Below are positions 1 through 8,864 of a DNA stretch of 64,000 bases, one piece after another. The DNA comes from an uncultured Candidatus Melainabacteria bacterium (GTDB lineage: Bacteria > Cyanobacteriota > Vampirovibrionia > Gastranaerophilales > Gastranaerophilaceae). The notes beneath the pieces were generated by a model. It did not search any database. It saw only the letters and a list, made by a program, of their open reading frames with translations, and was not told the origin of the DNA. The stretch spans positions 1 to 64,000 of the forward strand of contig CAKUUY010000001.1 in the NCBI GenBank assembly GCA_934693235.1. Direction: 5' to 3'. The translations under genes and the position numbers were made by a program. Every line of letters starts with the position of its first letter. Within the stretch, counting starts at the first letter, position 1.

Positions 1-2547
1 AAAGAACCTGGTTCAATCGGCGAACCTTTATATCTAGATGTTGTTGCAGCTATTGAAAACAAAGACGTTAGAGTAATTGGCGGACGTTATGGTTTGTCTT
101 CTAAAGAATTCACTCCATCAATGGTTCTTGCTATTTACAAACACGCTGAAAACAATGGATTCCACGGATTTACAGTTGGTATCGAAGATGATGTTACTCA
201 CAAATCAATTAAAGTTGAAGAACACATCGTTACAGAACCAGAAGGCACTACAAACTGTATGTTCTGGGGATTGGGTTCTGATGGTACTGTTGGTGCTAAC
301 AAAAACTCAATCAAAATCATTGGTCAATACACTAACAAAGATGCTCAAGCATACTTTGCTTATGACTCTAAAAAATCTTTCGGTGTTACAACTTCTCACT
401 TGAGATTTGGTGACAAACCGATTAAATCTACATATCTTATCACAGCTCCTGATTTCGTATCTTGCTCAGCTCACGCTTACATCGGCAGATATGATATGCT
501 TAAAGGTATTAAAGAAGGTGGTACATTCTTACTTAACAGCCCTTGGTCTAAGGAAGAAGCTTTCTCTCACTTAACAAGAGATATGCAAAAAACTATTATT
601 GAAAAGAAAATCAAATTCTACAACGTAGATGCTGAAGCTCTTATCAAACAACAACCGGGCTTAAGAGGTAAAGGTGCTAACACAGTTATGATGGTTGCAT
701 ACTTCAAAGTTTCTGGAATTATTCCATTCGAACAAGCTTATGAAGGTATGAGAGCTATGACAACTAAAACCTTCAAGAAAAAAGGCGATGATGTTGTAAA
801 CATGAACTTGGCATTGATTGATGCTGCTATCAACGCAACTGAAGAAGTAGTTGTTCCTGCTTCTCTTGATGGTGTTTGCTCTGCAGATGAACCAAAATTA
901 ATTTCTGATGATGCATCTGAATTTGCTAAAACAATTATCAAACCGTCAATGCATTTAAAAGGTGACGATATTCCTGTATCAGCAATGTCAGTTGATGGCG
1001 TAATTCCTACAGGTACAGCGTGTCTTGAAAAACGTGGTATTGCTCCTCGCGTTCCACATTGGAATTCAGAATTCTGTATTCAGTGTGGTATCTGTGCATC
1101 TGCATGTCCACACGCAGCTATCAGAACTAAATTGGTTGAAAAAGAAGATCTTAAAGATGCTCCTGAATCTTTCAACACAGTAGAAGCTAAACCAAACGCA
1201 AATGGTGAACACTTTAAAGTTCAAGTATACTGCAAAGATTGTACAGGTTGCGGAGTTTGTTTGGATCAATGTCCTATGGCTAAAAATCCAGAAAAAGCTG
1301 CTTTAACTTGGTCAACAATCGAAAAAGAAGAAGAAAATTGTGAATCAGCTAATGAAAAATTCTTCGATGAATTGCCTGATAACGTAATGGGTAAAAATAC
1401 TACAAAAACTATTAAAGGTGCTATGTTGAGAAAACCATTATTTGAATTCTCTGGTGCTTGTGCAGGTTGTGGTGAAACTCCTTACGTTAAATTGGTATCT
1501 CAATTGTTTGGTGAAAATGCTATCGTTGCTAACGCAACTGGTTGTTCATCAATCTACTCAGGTACATTCCCAACAATCCCTTACACAACAAACAAGGACG
1601 GCAGAGGGCCTGCTTGGGCTAATTCATTGTTCGAAGACAACGCTGAATTCGGTTTTGGTATGAGATTAGCTGTAGATCAAAACAGAGCTACATTAAAATC
1701 TTATGCTGAAAAAGTTCTAGCTTCTGAAAAAGCACCAGCTGACTTAAAAGACGCTATTAATGGTGCTTTGTCTCACTGGGATAATTCAAAAACTGATGAA
1801 GCAATTAAAGCTCAAACTAAAGCTAAGGAAGTTATTGACAAATACGCTGCTCAATGTGATTGCGCTGACTTAGCTAAAGTAAAAGAACTTGAAGATTACT
1901 TTACAGACAAATCAGTTTGGATTATTGGTGGTGACGGTTGGGCTAACGATATCGGATACGGCGGAATTGACCATGTTCTTGCTCAAAACAAAAACGTTAA
2001 TGTTTTAGTTCTTGATACCGAAGTATACTCTAACACTGGTGGTCAAGCTTCTAAATCAACACCTACTGGTGCTGTTGCGAAGTTTGCTACAGGTGGTAAG
2101 AAAACTTATAAGAAAAACATGGGCTTGATGAGTATGTCTTATGGTTATGTATATGTAGCATCAGTTGCATTGGGTGCTGATAGAGGTCAAACTCTTAAAG
2201 CGTTCCAAGAAGCTGAAGCTTATAACGGACCATCAATCATCTTTGCTTATGCACCTTGTATTGCACATGGTATTGATATGAGTAAAACTCAAACAGAACA
2301 AAAACGTGCAGTTGAGGCAGGTTACTTCCCATTGTACAGATACAATCCGGAAAATCCAGAAGCACCTTTCACTTGGGATGCAAAAGATCCTAAAGGAAGC
2401 TTCCAAGAATTTATTAAATCAGAAGGACGTTATAAATCATTGATGAAAACTAACCCTTCTGAAGCAGAAGCTCTATACGAAAAGGCAGAAAAAGATGCTG
2501 CAACTCGTATGTCAGTATTCAAAGCTGTTGGTGAATTGCTAAAATAA
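1..2547 (+). CDS. nifJ: Pyruvate:ferredoxin (flavodoxin) oxidoreductase, 3' part
   Basis: This is the C-terminal part (about 848 residues) of the single-chain enzyme that oxidises pyruvate to acetyl-CoA and CO2 and reduces ferredoxin or flavodoxin. The frame is open from base 1, so the start lies outside the window; the family is usually about 1,170-1,200 residues. Two 2x[4Fe-4S] ferredoxin-type motifs are visible (CIQCGICASACP near 1075 and CKDCTGCGVCLDQCP near 1232), followed by CAGCGETPY near 1459 and the thiamine-pyrophosphate part GDGWANDIGYGG near 1933 with DTEVYSNTGGQ. It is cytoplasmic and central to anaerobic pyruvate metabolism. A hairpin terminator follows the stop. Nothing looks broken. 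Confidence 0.97.
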   Translation, partial: KEPGSIGEPLYLDVVAAIENKDVRVIGGRYGLSSKEFTPSMVLAIYKHAENNGFHGFTVGIEDDVTHKSIKVEEHIVTEPEGTTNCMFWGLGSDGTVGANKNSIKIIGQYTNKDAQAYFAYDSKKSFGVTTSHLRFGDKPIKSTYLITAPDFVSCSAHAYIGRYDMLKGIKEGGTFLLNSPWSKEEAFSHLTRDMQKTIIEKKIKFYNVDAEALIKQQPGLRGKGANTVMMVAYFKVSGIIPFEQAYEGMRAMTTKTFKKKGDDVVNMNLALIDAAINATEEVVVPASLDGVCSADEPKLISDDASEFAKTIIKPSMHLKGDDIPVSAMSVDGVIPTGTACLEKRGIAPRVPHWNSEFCIQCGICASACPHAAIRTKLVEKEDLKDAPESFNTVEAKPNANGEHFKVQVYCKDCTGCGVCLDQCPMAKNPEKAALTWSTIEKEEENCESANEKFFDELPDNVMGKNTTKTIKGAMLRKPLFEFSGACAGCGETPYVKLVSQLFGENAIVANATGCSSIYSGTFPTIPYTTNKDGRGPAWANSLFEDNAEFGFGMRLAVDQNRATLKSYAEKVLASEKAPADLKDAINGALSHWDNSKTDEAIKAQTKAKEVIDKYAAQCDCADLAKVKELEDYFTDKSVWIIGGDGWANDIGYGGIDHVLAQNKNVNVLVLDTEVYSNTGGQASKSTPTGAVAKFATGGKKTYKKNMGLMSMSYGYVYVASVALGADRGQTLKAFQEAEAYNGPSIIFAYAPCIAHGIDMSKTQTEQKRAVEAGYFPLYRYNPENPEAPFTWDAKDPKGSFQEFIKSEGRYKSLMKTNPSEAEALYEKAEKDAATRMSVFKAVGELLK

Positions 2548-2573
2548 GCATTCAAATGATGGTAACATTGAAA

Positions 2574-2602
2574 AGAGGTATCGAAAGATACCTCTTTTTT
2601 TA
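2574..2602 (+). terminator. Rho-independent terminator after nifJ
   Basis: A 9-bp stem (AGAGGTATC with GATACCTCT) closed by a GAAA loop and followed by a run of T. It lies 27 bases past the nifJ stop codon. Confidence 0.9.
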
Positions 2603-2611
2603 CAAAAATTT

Positions 2612-2640
2612 TTGCGATTAGTAATAAATTATGTTATATT
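2612..2640 (+). promoter_or_regulatory. Leaderless promoter of mnmA
   Basis: TTGCGA (2612-2617), a 17-base spacer and TATATT (2635-2640). The -10 box ends 7 bases before the ATG at 2647, so the expected transcript would begin at or next to the A of the start codon. No purine-rich ribosome-binding site is present. Confidence 0.6.
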
Positions 2641-2646
2641 ATTCTT

Positions 2647-3699
2647 ATGGAAAAACAAAAATTAGCAGTTGTTGCAATGAGTGGTGGGGTTGACAGTTCT
2701 GTTACAGCTCTTTTGCTTCAACAACAAGGATATAAAGTTATAGGTTTGACTGCGAAAATGCAAGACACACAAATTGCAAATGATGTTGTGTGTAATGCCA
2801 AAAGAGTTGCGAATGAACTTGGTATAGATTTTATTGTTTATAATACCGTTGATTTGTTCAATGAAAAAGTTGTTGACTATTTTGTTGATGCTTATAAAAA
2901 CGGCAAGACTCCAAATCCTTGTATTGTTTGTAATCAATTTGTAAAATGGGGGAAATTGTTTGATTATGCTACAGAAGTCTTGGACGCAGATGTTTTCGCG
3001 ACAGGTCATTATGCTGATATTAGATTTGTAGATGGTTTTTATAAACTTTTTCCAGCAAAAGATGAATGTAAAGATCAACTTTATTTTTTATACAGATTAG
3101 GGCAAAAACAGCTGTCAAAGACTATTTTCCCACTTTACCATTACGAAAAATCACAGGTTAAACAAATTGCAATTGATTACAATTTGCCACCAAAGGATTC
3201 AAAAGAGAGTCAAGATATTTGTTTTATACAAAAACCTATAACTACAAAGAGTTTTTTGATAGATAAATTTGGAGCAAAGAAGGGCGATTTTATAGATGTT
3301 TTGACCGGTAAAAAATGGGGAGAACATCAAGGGTGTTATCTGTATACAATCGGTCAAAGAAAGGGAATTGGAATAGCAGCTCCTTATCCATTATACGTAA
3401 TTGATATTGATGCTAATAAAAATATTGTTTATCTGGGAAGAGAAGAAGATAATTATAAAAAATCTTTAAAAGTTGTCAATTTAAATTGGTGTTATCCTTT
3501 GCAAAAAACTGAATTTGATGCGTGGGTGAAAATTCGTTACAATATGCCGCATAAAAGAGCTCATGTTAGTGTTTGTGGAGAAATTGCGGATGTAGAATTT
3601 TTTGAAACTGTAAATTCTGTGACAAATGGTCAATCTTGCGTAATTTATGACTTAAATGATAAACATTTAATTGGTGGCGGATTTATTGAAAGAAATTAA
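2647..3699 (+). CDS. mnmA: tRNA-specific 2-thiouridylase MnmA
   Basis: It thiolates U34 of the Lys, Glu and Gln tRNAs, taking sulfur from a cysteine-desulfurase relay. The 350 residues match the family length. The N-terminal PP-loop is MSGGVDSSV. The two catalytic cysteines are expected in NPCIVCN (about residue 90) and SQDICFI (about residue 190). GHYA and the C-terminal GQRKGIGI signature are also present. The start is the ATG at 2647, with promoter boxes positioned for a leaderless message. It stands between nifJ and hydG on the same strand, but the nifJ terminator separates it from nifJ. Confidence 0.96.
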   Translation: MEKQKLAVVAMSGGVDSSVTALLLQQQGYKVIGLTAKMQDTQIANDVVCNAKRVANELGIDFIVYNTVDLFNEKVVDYFVDAYKNGKTPNPCIVCNQFVKWGKLFDYATEVLDADVFATGHYADIRFVDGFYKLFPAKDECKDQLYFLYRLGQKQLSKTIFPLYHYEKSQVKQIAIDYNLPPKDSKESQDICFIQKPITTKSFLIDKFGAKKGDFIDVLTGKKWGEHQGCYLYTIGQRKGIGIAAPYPLYVIDIDANKNIVYLGREEDNYKKSLKVVNLNWCYPLQKTEFDAWVKIRYNMPHKRAHVSVCGEIADVEFFETVNSVTNGQSCVIYDLNDKHLIGGGFIERN

Positions 3700-3758
3700 A
3701 AACTATTTACTTTTAATTATGTAAGGATTATCATGTATGTTGATAGGGAGAAAAAATT

Positions 3759-5180
3759 ATGTATAATCCAAAATCACATGATGCAGATGAATTTATTTCT
3801 CATCAAGAGATATTAGACACATTAAAGTATGCTGATGAAAATAAAAGTAATATAGAAGTAGTAGATGAAATTTTGAAGAAAGCTAAATTAGGAAAAGGTT
3901 TAACTCATAGAGAAGCTTCTGTTCTTTTAGCTTGCAATATAGAAGCTAAGAATAAAGAAATTTTTGAATTAGCAAAGAAAATAAAACTTGATTATTATGG
4001 AAATAGAATTGTTCTGTTTGCTCCATTGTATTTATCAAACTATTGTGTGAATGGGTGTGTATACTGTCCTTATCACGCTAAAAATAAGCACATTCCTCGT
4101 AAAAAATTATCTCAAGAAGAGATTGCAAAAGAAGTTATGGCTCTTCAAGATATGGGGCACAAACGTCTTGCAATTGAAGCAGGAGAAGATCCTGTTAACA
4201 ATCCGATTGAATATGTTTTGGACTCAATAAAAACTATTTATTCAATTAAGCATAAAAATGGTTCAATTCGTCGTGTAAATGTTAATATTGCAGCAACGAC
4301 AGTTGAAAATTATAAAAAGTTGCATGATGCAGGTATTGGTACATATATTTTATTCCAAGAAACTTATAATAAAGAAAGTTACGAAACTCTTCATCCGACA
4401 GGACCGAAACACAATTATAAATACCATACAGAAGCGATGGATAGAGCTATGCAAGGTGGAATTGATGATGTCGGTTTAGGTGTTTTATTTGGTTTAGAAT
4501 CATACAGGTATGAGTTTGCAGGAATATTGATGCATGCTGAACATTTGGAAGCAGTGTTTGGAGTTGGTCCTCATACAATTAGTGTTCCGCGTATCAGAAA
4601 AGCAGATGATATTGACCCTAATGTATTTGATAATGGAATTGATGATGATATTTTCGCCAAAATTGTCGCATGTATTAGAATTGCAGTACCTTATACTGGA
4701 ATGATTGTTTCGACTAGAGAAAGCGCAGAGTGCAGAAAACGCTTACTTGAACTTGGTATTTCTCAGGTATCAGGTGGGTCAAAAACAAGTGTTGGCGGTT
4801 ATTTTCAACCAATGCCGGCAAAAGAAGATTCTGCACAATTTGATGTCTCAGACAGACGCCCGCTTGATGAAGTTATTAAATGGCTTATGGAACTTGGGTA
4901 TTTGCCTAGTTTTTGTACGGCTTGTTATAGAAACGGCAGAACAGGTGATAGATTTATGGAAATTTGTAAAGATAAACAAATTCATAACTTTTGTCATCCA
5001 AATGCAATTTTGACTTTAAAAGAGTATTTGGAAGATTACGCATCTCCAGAAACTAAAAAAGTTGGAAAAGCATTGATTGCCAACGAGCAAAAGACTCTAG
5101 AATGTCCGGAATGCGTAAAACTTAAAGTAGCAGAAGACTTAGAAAAAATAGAACAAGGCGGAAGAGACTACAATTTTTAA
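3759..5180 (+). CDS. hydG: [FeFe]-hydrogenase maturase HydG (radical SAM tyrosine lyase)
   Basis: It cleaves tyrosine to provide the CO and CN ligands of the H-cluster of [FeFe] hydrogenase. The 473 residues are typical. The radical-SAM motif is CVNGCVYCPYH (CxxxCxxC) near residue 92. The second Fe-S site near the C-terminus (CTAC...C, about residues 386-413) distinguishes HydG from ThiH. The start ATG at 3759 follows a GGGAG ribosome-binding site. The usual partners hydE, hydF and the hydrogenase structural gene are not in the window, so this gene stands alone here. A hydrogenase elsewhere in the genome is inferred. Confidence 0.94.
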   Translation: MYNPKSHDADEFISHQEILDTLKYADENKSNIEVVDEILKKAKLGKGLTHREASVLLACNIEAKNKEIFELAKKIKLDYYGNRIVLFAPLYLSNYCVNGCVYCPYHAKNKHIPRKKLSQEEIAKEVMALQDMGHKRLAIEAGEDPVNNPIEYVLDSIKTIYSIKHKNGSIRRVNVNIAATTVENYKKLHDAGIGTYILFQETYNKESYETLHPTGPKHNYKYHTEAMDRAMQGGIDDVGLGVLFGLESYRYEFAGILMHAEHLEAVFGVGPHTISVPRIRKADDIDPNVFDNGIDDDIFAKIVACIRIAVPYTGMIVSTRESAECRKRLLELGISQVSGGSKTSVGGYFQPMPAKEDSAQFDVSDRRPLDEVIKWLMELGYLPSFCTACYRNGRTGDRFMEICKDKQIHNFCHPNAILTLKEYLEDYASPETKKVGKALIANEQKTLECPECVKLKVAEDLEKIEQGGRDYNF

Positions 5181-5182
5181 GG

Positions 5183-6166
5183 CTATTTTTTTAAGCTAAT
5201 ATTTTTAATAAACATTTTAGTAAACGGTTTGTTGAAAAATCCGTACAGGTTTGTACCGACCATTTTTAGAGATTTCCCATCTTGGCACATTACAATAATT
5301 GTTCTAGATTTGTAATGAGTGCTTATGATGCTGCCAATTTTAGGAACTTTGATTGATGATTTTGCAAGAATTTTTTGCGTATAATCCGCATCTAAAACTT
5401 TTAACTTATACGGATTTGGAACAAAGTATTTGTTTTTGTAAGTTACATAACATGGCAACCAAGGGTGAAAAGCTTTTATTCTTGCTTGAATTTGTTCTGC
5501 AGTTTCTTTTTCAAAATCAAGCATCATATCAAGAGGTTTGATATTTGAAAAATATGTTGATTCTTTTTCGTTTTGCTGAACCGGAATAATCAAGCCGTCA
5601 GCTAATTTTTTCAAAATCTCAGCACAAAGCAATCTTGCTTGATAAACAGTTCTAGTCTTTAGTTCTTTTGATGTGTCATCTGGTAGTATAGGAATTTCTT
5701 TTTGTGCAAGGATAGAACCTTTGTCAAAATTTTCATTAATAAGGTGGAACGTAACTCCGGATTTTTTCTCCATGTGCAAAATTGTTTGTAAATATGGGTT
5801 TGGCCCTCTGTATTTAGGTAGGAAAGATGGATGAACATTTACAGAAGCGATTACAGGTGTATCAATAATTTCTTTTTTTAGCTTTTCTCGCCAAGTTCCG
5901 ACAAGTAAAATATCTGCATTTAATCTAACCAATTCTTTTTTGAACTTTTCAGAATTCGCGGATTTGCAATTGATTTCATGTAAATTTTTTTCTTTGATAA
6001 GTGTTACATCGTAAGATGTTTTAAAGAAATCTCTTAACTTTAACAATAATGGTGGCATTACTGTTTTTTCATAACGCAAAACGCCGACAACTTCGCAGTC
6101 TGCGGCTAGTGTTCCCTCTATTAAATTAGAGAGCATTTCTCCTTTTCCAATAATAACGACTTTCAT
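5183..6166 (-). CDS. Formyltransferase family protein (Fmt-like)
   Basis: A 327-residue protein with the N10-formyl-tetrahydrofolate formyltransferase fold. It begins MKVVIIGKGEM (Rossmann-like). The catalytic region reads NVHPSFLPKYRGPNPY near residue 110, followed by SGVTFHLINENFDKG. The C-terminal part is long enough for an Fmt-type second domain. Bona fide Fmt usually reads SLLPxxRGAAPI, so the substrate may not be Met-tRNA; a sugar or other amine is possible. It is convergent with hydG with a 2-base gap and is followed on its own strand, upstream, by smpB. A second small formyltransferase lies at 56236. Confidence 0.75.
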   Translation of the reverse strand: MKVVIIGKGEMLSNLIEGTLAADCEVVGVLRYEKTVMPPLLLKLRDFFKTSYDVTLIKEKNLHEINCKSANSEKFKKELVRLNADILLVGTWREKLKKEIIDTPVIASVNVHPSFLPKYRGPNPYLQTILHMEKKSGVTFHLINENFDKGSILAQKEIPILPDDTSKELKTRTVYQARLLCAEILKKLADGLIIPVQQNEKESTYFSNIKPLDMMLDFEKETAEQIQARIKAFHPWLPCYVTYKNKYFVPNPYKLKVLDADYTQKILAKSSIKVPKIGSIISTHYKSRTIIVMCQDGKSLKMVGTNLYGFFNKPFTKMFIKNISLKK

Positions 6167-6193
6167 ATTAACTCCAAAAAATTCTTATAACAC

Positions 6194-6646
6194 TTAATAT
6201 CTGATTTTGGATGCTCTATCCATTTCTCGTTTTTGGTCTTTTTTTGCGATATCTTCACGCTTGTCATGAAGTTTTTTCCCTTTAGCTAAACCTATTTCAA
6301 TTTTTGCAAATCCATGTGCTAAAAAGACTTCTAATGGAACGATTGTAAAACTGTCTTGTTTTACTTTATTTTGAATTTTTAGAATTTCTTTTTTTGTCAT
6401 TAAAAGCTTTCGAGTCCTTTCTGCATCATGGTTAAAGCGGTTGCCCTGTTCGTATGGAGAAATGTGACATTTATATAGAAAAATTCCATTATCTTCTATT
6501 TTACAAAAACTGTCTTTCAAATTGATGGCATTTTTACGAATTGACTTGATTTCAGTTCCGGTAAGCACGATACCAGCCACGAATTTTTCCAGAATTGTAA
6601 AATCGTGAAAAGCTTTTCTGTTAGTTGTAATAATTTTTCTATCCAT
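6194..6646 (-). CDS. smpB: SsrA-binding protein SmpB
   Basis: It binds tmRNA and delivers it to stalled ribosomes for trans-translation. The 150 residues match the family. The N-terminus is IITTNRKAFHDF, the conserved GTEIKSIR follows, and the basic tail ends DRASKIRY. No tmRNA gene is seen in this window. It reads in the same direction as the formyltransferase gene, with a gap of 27 bases, and may share its transcript. Confidence 0.96.
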   Translation of the reverse strand: MDRKIITTNRKAFHDFTILEKFVAGIVLTGTEIKSIRKNAINLKDSFCKIEDNGIFLYKCHISPYEQGNRFNHDAERTRKLLMTKKEILKIQNKVKQDSFTIVPLEVFLAHGFAKIEIGLAKGKKLHDKREDIAKKDQKREMDRASKIRY

Positions 6647-6693
6647 AGGATGATTATAGCATTTAGAAGTGGTGATGGCAAGAGAAAATTAAA

Positions 6694-7650
6694 TTACTCA
6701 TATAGAAAACATTTTACTTTATGACTTTTGCCCTTTCCCTGTGGAATACAAGTTTTACATTTTTCCATCACGTATGGACATCTTGTATGGAATTTACATC
6801 CGTTAGGTAAATTGGCAGGTGATGGTAAATCGCCTTTCAATACTATTTTTCTGTATGATTTGTTAATTTGCGGAACCGAATTTAACAAAGCTTTTGTATA
6901 TGGGTGGTAAGGAGTCGTAAAAATATCTTTTGTATTTCCTATTTCAACGATTTCTCCAAGATACATTATTGCAACACGATCAGCAAGGTATTCAATTACA
7001 CTCATGTCGTGCGTAATGAGCAAAAATGTTAGGTTATATTTTTCTTTTAGTTCTTTTATTAAATTTATTACTTGAGCCTGAATGCTAACATCCAATGCGC
7101 TCACAGGTTCGTCTGCCAGAATAAATTCCGGATTAAGAACTAATGCTCTTGCAATTGCTATTCTTTGCCTTTGTCCACCAGAAAACTCGTGTGGATATAA
7201 GTCTAAACAACTTTCTTCTAAACCTACGAGTTTTATTTTTTCTTTTACTATGTCAATTATTTCTTGTTTAGAAAATTTTGTATTGATTTCAAGTGGCTCT
7301 TTCAAAATATCAAAAATTTTCATTTTTGGGTTAAGACTTGCGTATGGGTTTTGGAAAATCATTTGCGCATGTTTGCGAAATTCCTTTAAATCTTTTTTGT
7401 TCAAAGAAATAACATTTTGGTTTTCAAATATTATTTCTCCTGATTTTGCTTGTTCCAGTTTAAGTATAGCTTTTGCTAAAGTAGATTTGCCACAACCCGA
7501 TTCTCCTGCGATTGCAAGAATCTCTCCTTTTTTTATTGTCAAATCAAGTCCATTTACGGCATGGATAATATTTTTTCCACCCAGTGCGCCTTTGCGAGAT
7601 TCATATTCGACATGTAATTTTTTAATTTCAATAAGACTTGAATTTTGCAT
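6694..7650 (-). CDS. Oligopeptide/dipeptide ABC transporter ATPase (OppF/DppF type)
   Basis: The cytoplasmic ATPase of a peptide or related importer, 318 residues. Walker A is GESGCGKST (about residue 54), the Q-loop region is QMIFQNPYASLNP, the ABC signature is SGGQRQRIAIARA, and Walker B is FILADEPVSALD. The C-terminal extension GCKFHTRCPY is the oligopeptide-transport-specific domain of this subfamily. No permease or binding-protein gene lies beside it, so the partners must be elsewhere. The substrate cannot be read from the sequence. Confidence 0.9.
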   Translation of the reverse strand: MQNSSLIEIKKLHVEYESRKGALGGKNIIHAVNGLDLTIKKGEILAIAGESGCGKSTLAKAILKLEQAKSGEIIFENQNVISLNKKDLKEFRKHAQMIFQNPYASLNPKMKIFDILKEPLEINTKFSKQEIIDIVKEKIKLVGLEESCLDLYPHEFSGGQRQRIAIARALVLNPEFILADEPVSALDVSIQAQVINLIKELKEKYNLTFLLITHDMSVIEYLADRVAIMYLGEIVEIGNTKDIFTTPYHPYTKALLNSVPQINKSYRKIVLKGDLPSPANLPNGCKFHTRCPYVMEKCKTCIPQGKGKSHKVKCFLYE

Positions 7651-7696
7651 ACAAAGATTTTAGCTTAATTTTTTAATAAAAGCAATTACTCTTGTG

Positions 7697-7796
7697 TTGA
7701 AAAAAAGGAAAAATATGTTAAAATAAGGGTATGACTTTTACAGAAGAGTTGTAAAAAGTTGAATTTGATATGAAAAAATCCTTCGGGGGGGGGGGG
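7697..7796 (+). pseudogene. Poly-G locus A: decayed 5' module (promoter, leader, G12)
   Basis: TTGAAA (7697-7702), a 16-base spacer and TAAAAT (7719-7724), with an ATG at 7731 exactly 7 bases past the -10 box. The leader reads MTFTEEL and then hits TAA at codon 8. Past the stop the same frame continues KVEFDMKKSF into twelve G (7785-7796). It aligns with the leader of locus D at 28517 (EEL..VEFDM shared), where codon 8 is AAG. No prepilin follows; recR comes in from the other strand. It reads as an orphan, inactivated copy of the poly-G module. Confidence 0.6.
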
Positions 7797-7841
7797 TAGC
7801 CATTTATTACAACATTTTCCCCTACTTCACCAATCTCATAT

Positions 7842-8438
7842 TTAGATTTCTCGTCTGCCTTCAATTGCTTTTGCAATAGTTATTTCATCGGCATATTCCA
7901 AATCTGCTCCGACTGGTAAACCAAACGCTATACGAGAAGTTTTGATTCCAAAAGGTTTGATAAGTTTGTTTAAATAAAGGCTTGTTGCTTCGCCCTCTAC
8001 AGATGGGCTTAGAGCAAGGATGACCTCTCTGACATGTTCGTCGGTTAAACGGTTTAGAAGTTCTTTAATTCTAATATCATCAGCACCTATACCGTCCATT
8101 GGAGAGATTAATCCTTGTAATACGTGATATAAGCCCTTATATTCGTTCGTTTTTTCAATAGCTATCAAGTCTTTGGTTTCTGCGACAACGCAAATTGTTG
8201 ATTTGTCTCTTTGGGAAGATGTGCAGATTTCGCAAGGACTTGTTGATGACAAGTTAAAACATATTTCACAAGTTTTAGTGTTCTCTTTTGCATCTAACAT
8301 GCTTTGAGCAAATTTTTCCACTTCAGACTTAGGCATCCTAAGCAAATAAAATGCCATTCTTTGAGCAGACTTCGGGCCTACTGACGGAAATTTTTGAAAA
8401 TGCTCTATTAATGAAGCTATTGATTTTGGGTAAATCAT
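7842..8438 (-). CDS. recR: Recombination mediator RecR
   Basis: A zinc-finger and Toprim protein that loads RecA at gaps with RecO and RecF. The 198 residues are typical. The HhH N-terminus contains FPSVGPKSAQRMAF. The C4 zinc finger is CEICFNL...CEIC (about residues 57-72), and the Toprim domain starts ICVVAETKDL. Its start codon overlaps the stop of the upstream ebfC gene (ATGA type), a conserved bacterial pairing. Confidence 0.97.
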   Translation of the reverse strand: MIYPKSIASLIEHFQKFPSVGPKSAQRMAFYLLRMPKSEVEKFAQSMLDAKENTKTCEICFNLSSTSPCEICTSSQRDKSTICVVAETKDLIAIEKTNEYKGLYHVLQGLISPMDGIGADDIRIKELLNRLTDEHVREVILALSPSVEGEATSLYLNKLIKPFGIKTSRIAFGLPVGADLEYADEITIAKAIEGRREI

Positions 8439-8773
8439 TAGAAATTTAGCCCCGGAATATTAATTCCGCCAGTAACAGCTTTCATTTTATCTTCCATAGT
8501 TTTAGAAGCTTTGTCGCTAGCTTGCTTAATAGCAGAAGTGATAATATCTTCAAGCATTTCAACAGTGTCAGAATCAACAGTTGTAGGGTTTTCTGGGTTT
8601 ACAGCTTCTGCAGTTAATTTAATTGATTTGAATTTGCCTTGTCCGTCACAAATCACTTTAACAGCTCCGTTTGCTGCTTCCCCTGTGATTTCAAGATTAG
8701 CAAGTTCTTGTTGAGTGTCTTTCAATCTTTTTTGCAAGCCTTGAGCTTGTTTCATCATTTGCATAATGTTCAT
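8438..8773 (-). CDS. ebfC: YbaB/EbfC family nucleoid-associated protein
   Basis: A small DNA-binding protein of 111 residues, usually encoded directly upstream of recR, as here. The N-terminus MNIMQMMKQAQGLQKRL and the middle ITGEAANGAVKVICDGQG are family hallmarks. The start has a GGAG ribosome-binding site. The stop overlaps the recR start, so the two genes are translationally coupled. Confidence 0.93.
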   Translation of the reverse strand: MNIMQMMKQAQGLQKRLKDTQQELANLEITGEAANGAVKVICDGQGKFKSIKLTAEAVNPENPTTVDSDTVEMLEDIITSAIKQASDKASKTMEDKMKAVTGGINIPGLNF

Positions 8774-8829
8774 AAATTTTCTCTCCTAAGTCTAATATAA
8801 ATTATACGTGTATTTTTATTGTAACACAA

Positions 8830-8858
8830 TTGGTTTTTACCGTAATTTATTATATAAT
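8830..8858 (+). promoter_or_regulatory. Leaderless promoter of the 8865 protease
   Basis: TTGGTT (8830-8835), a 17-base spacer and TATAAT (8853-8858). The box ends exactly 7 bases before the ATG at 8865, and there is no ribosome-binding site. Confidence 0.6.
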
Positions 8859-8864
8859 AAAAAT

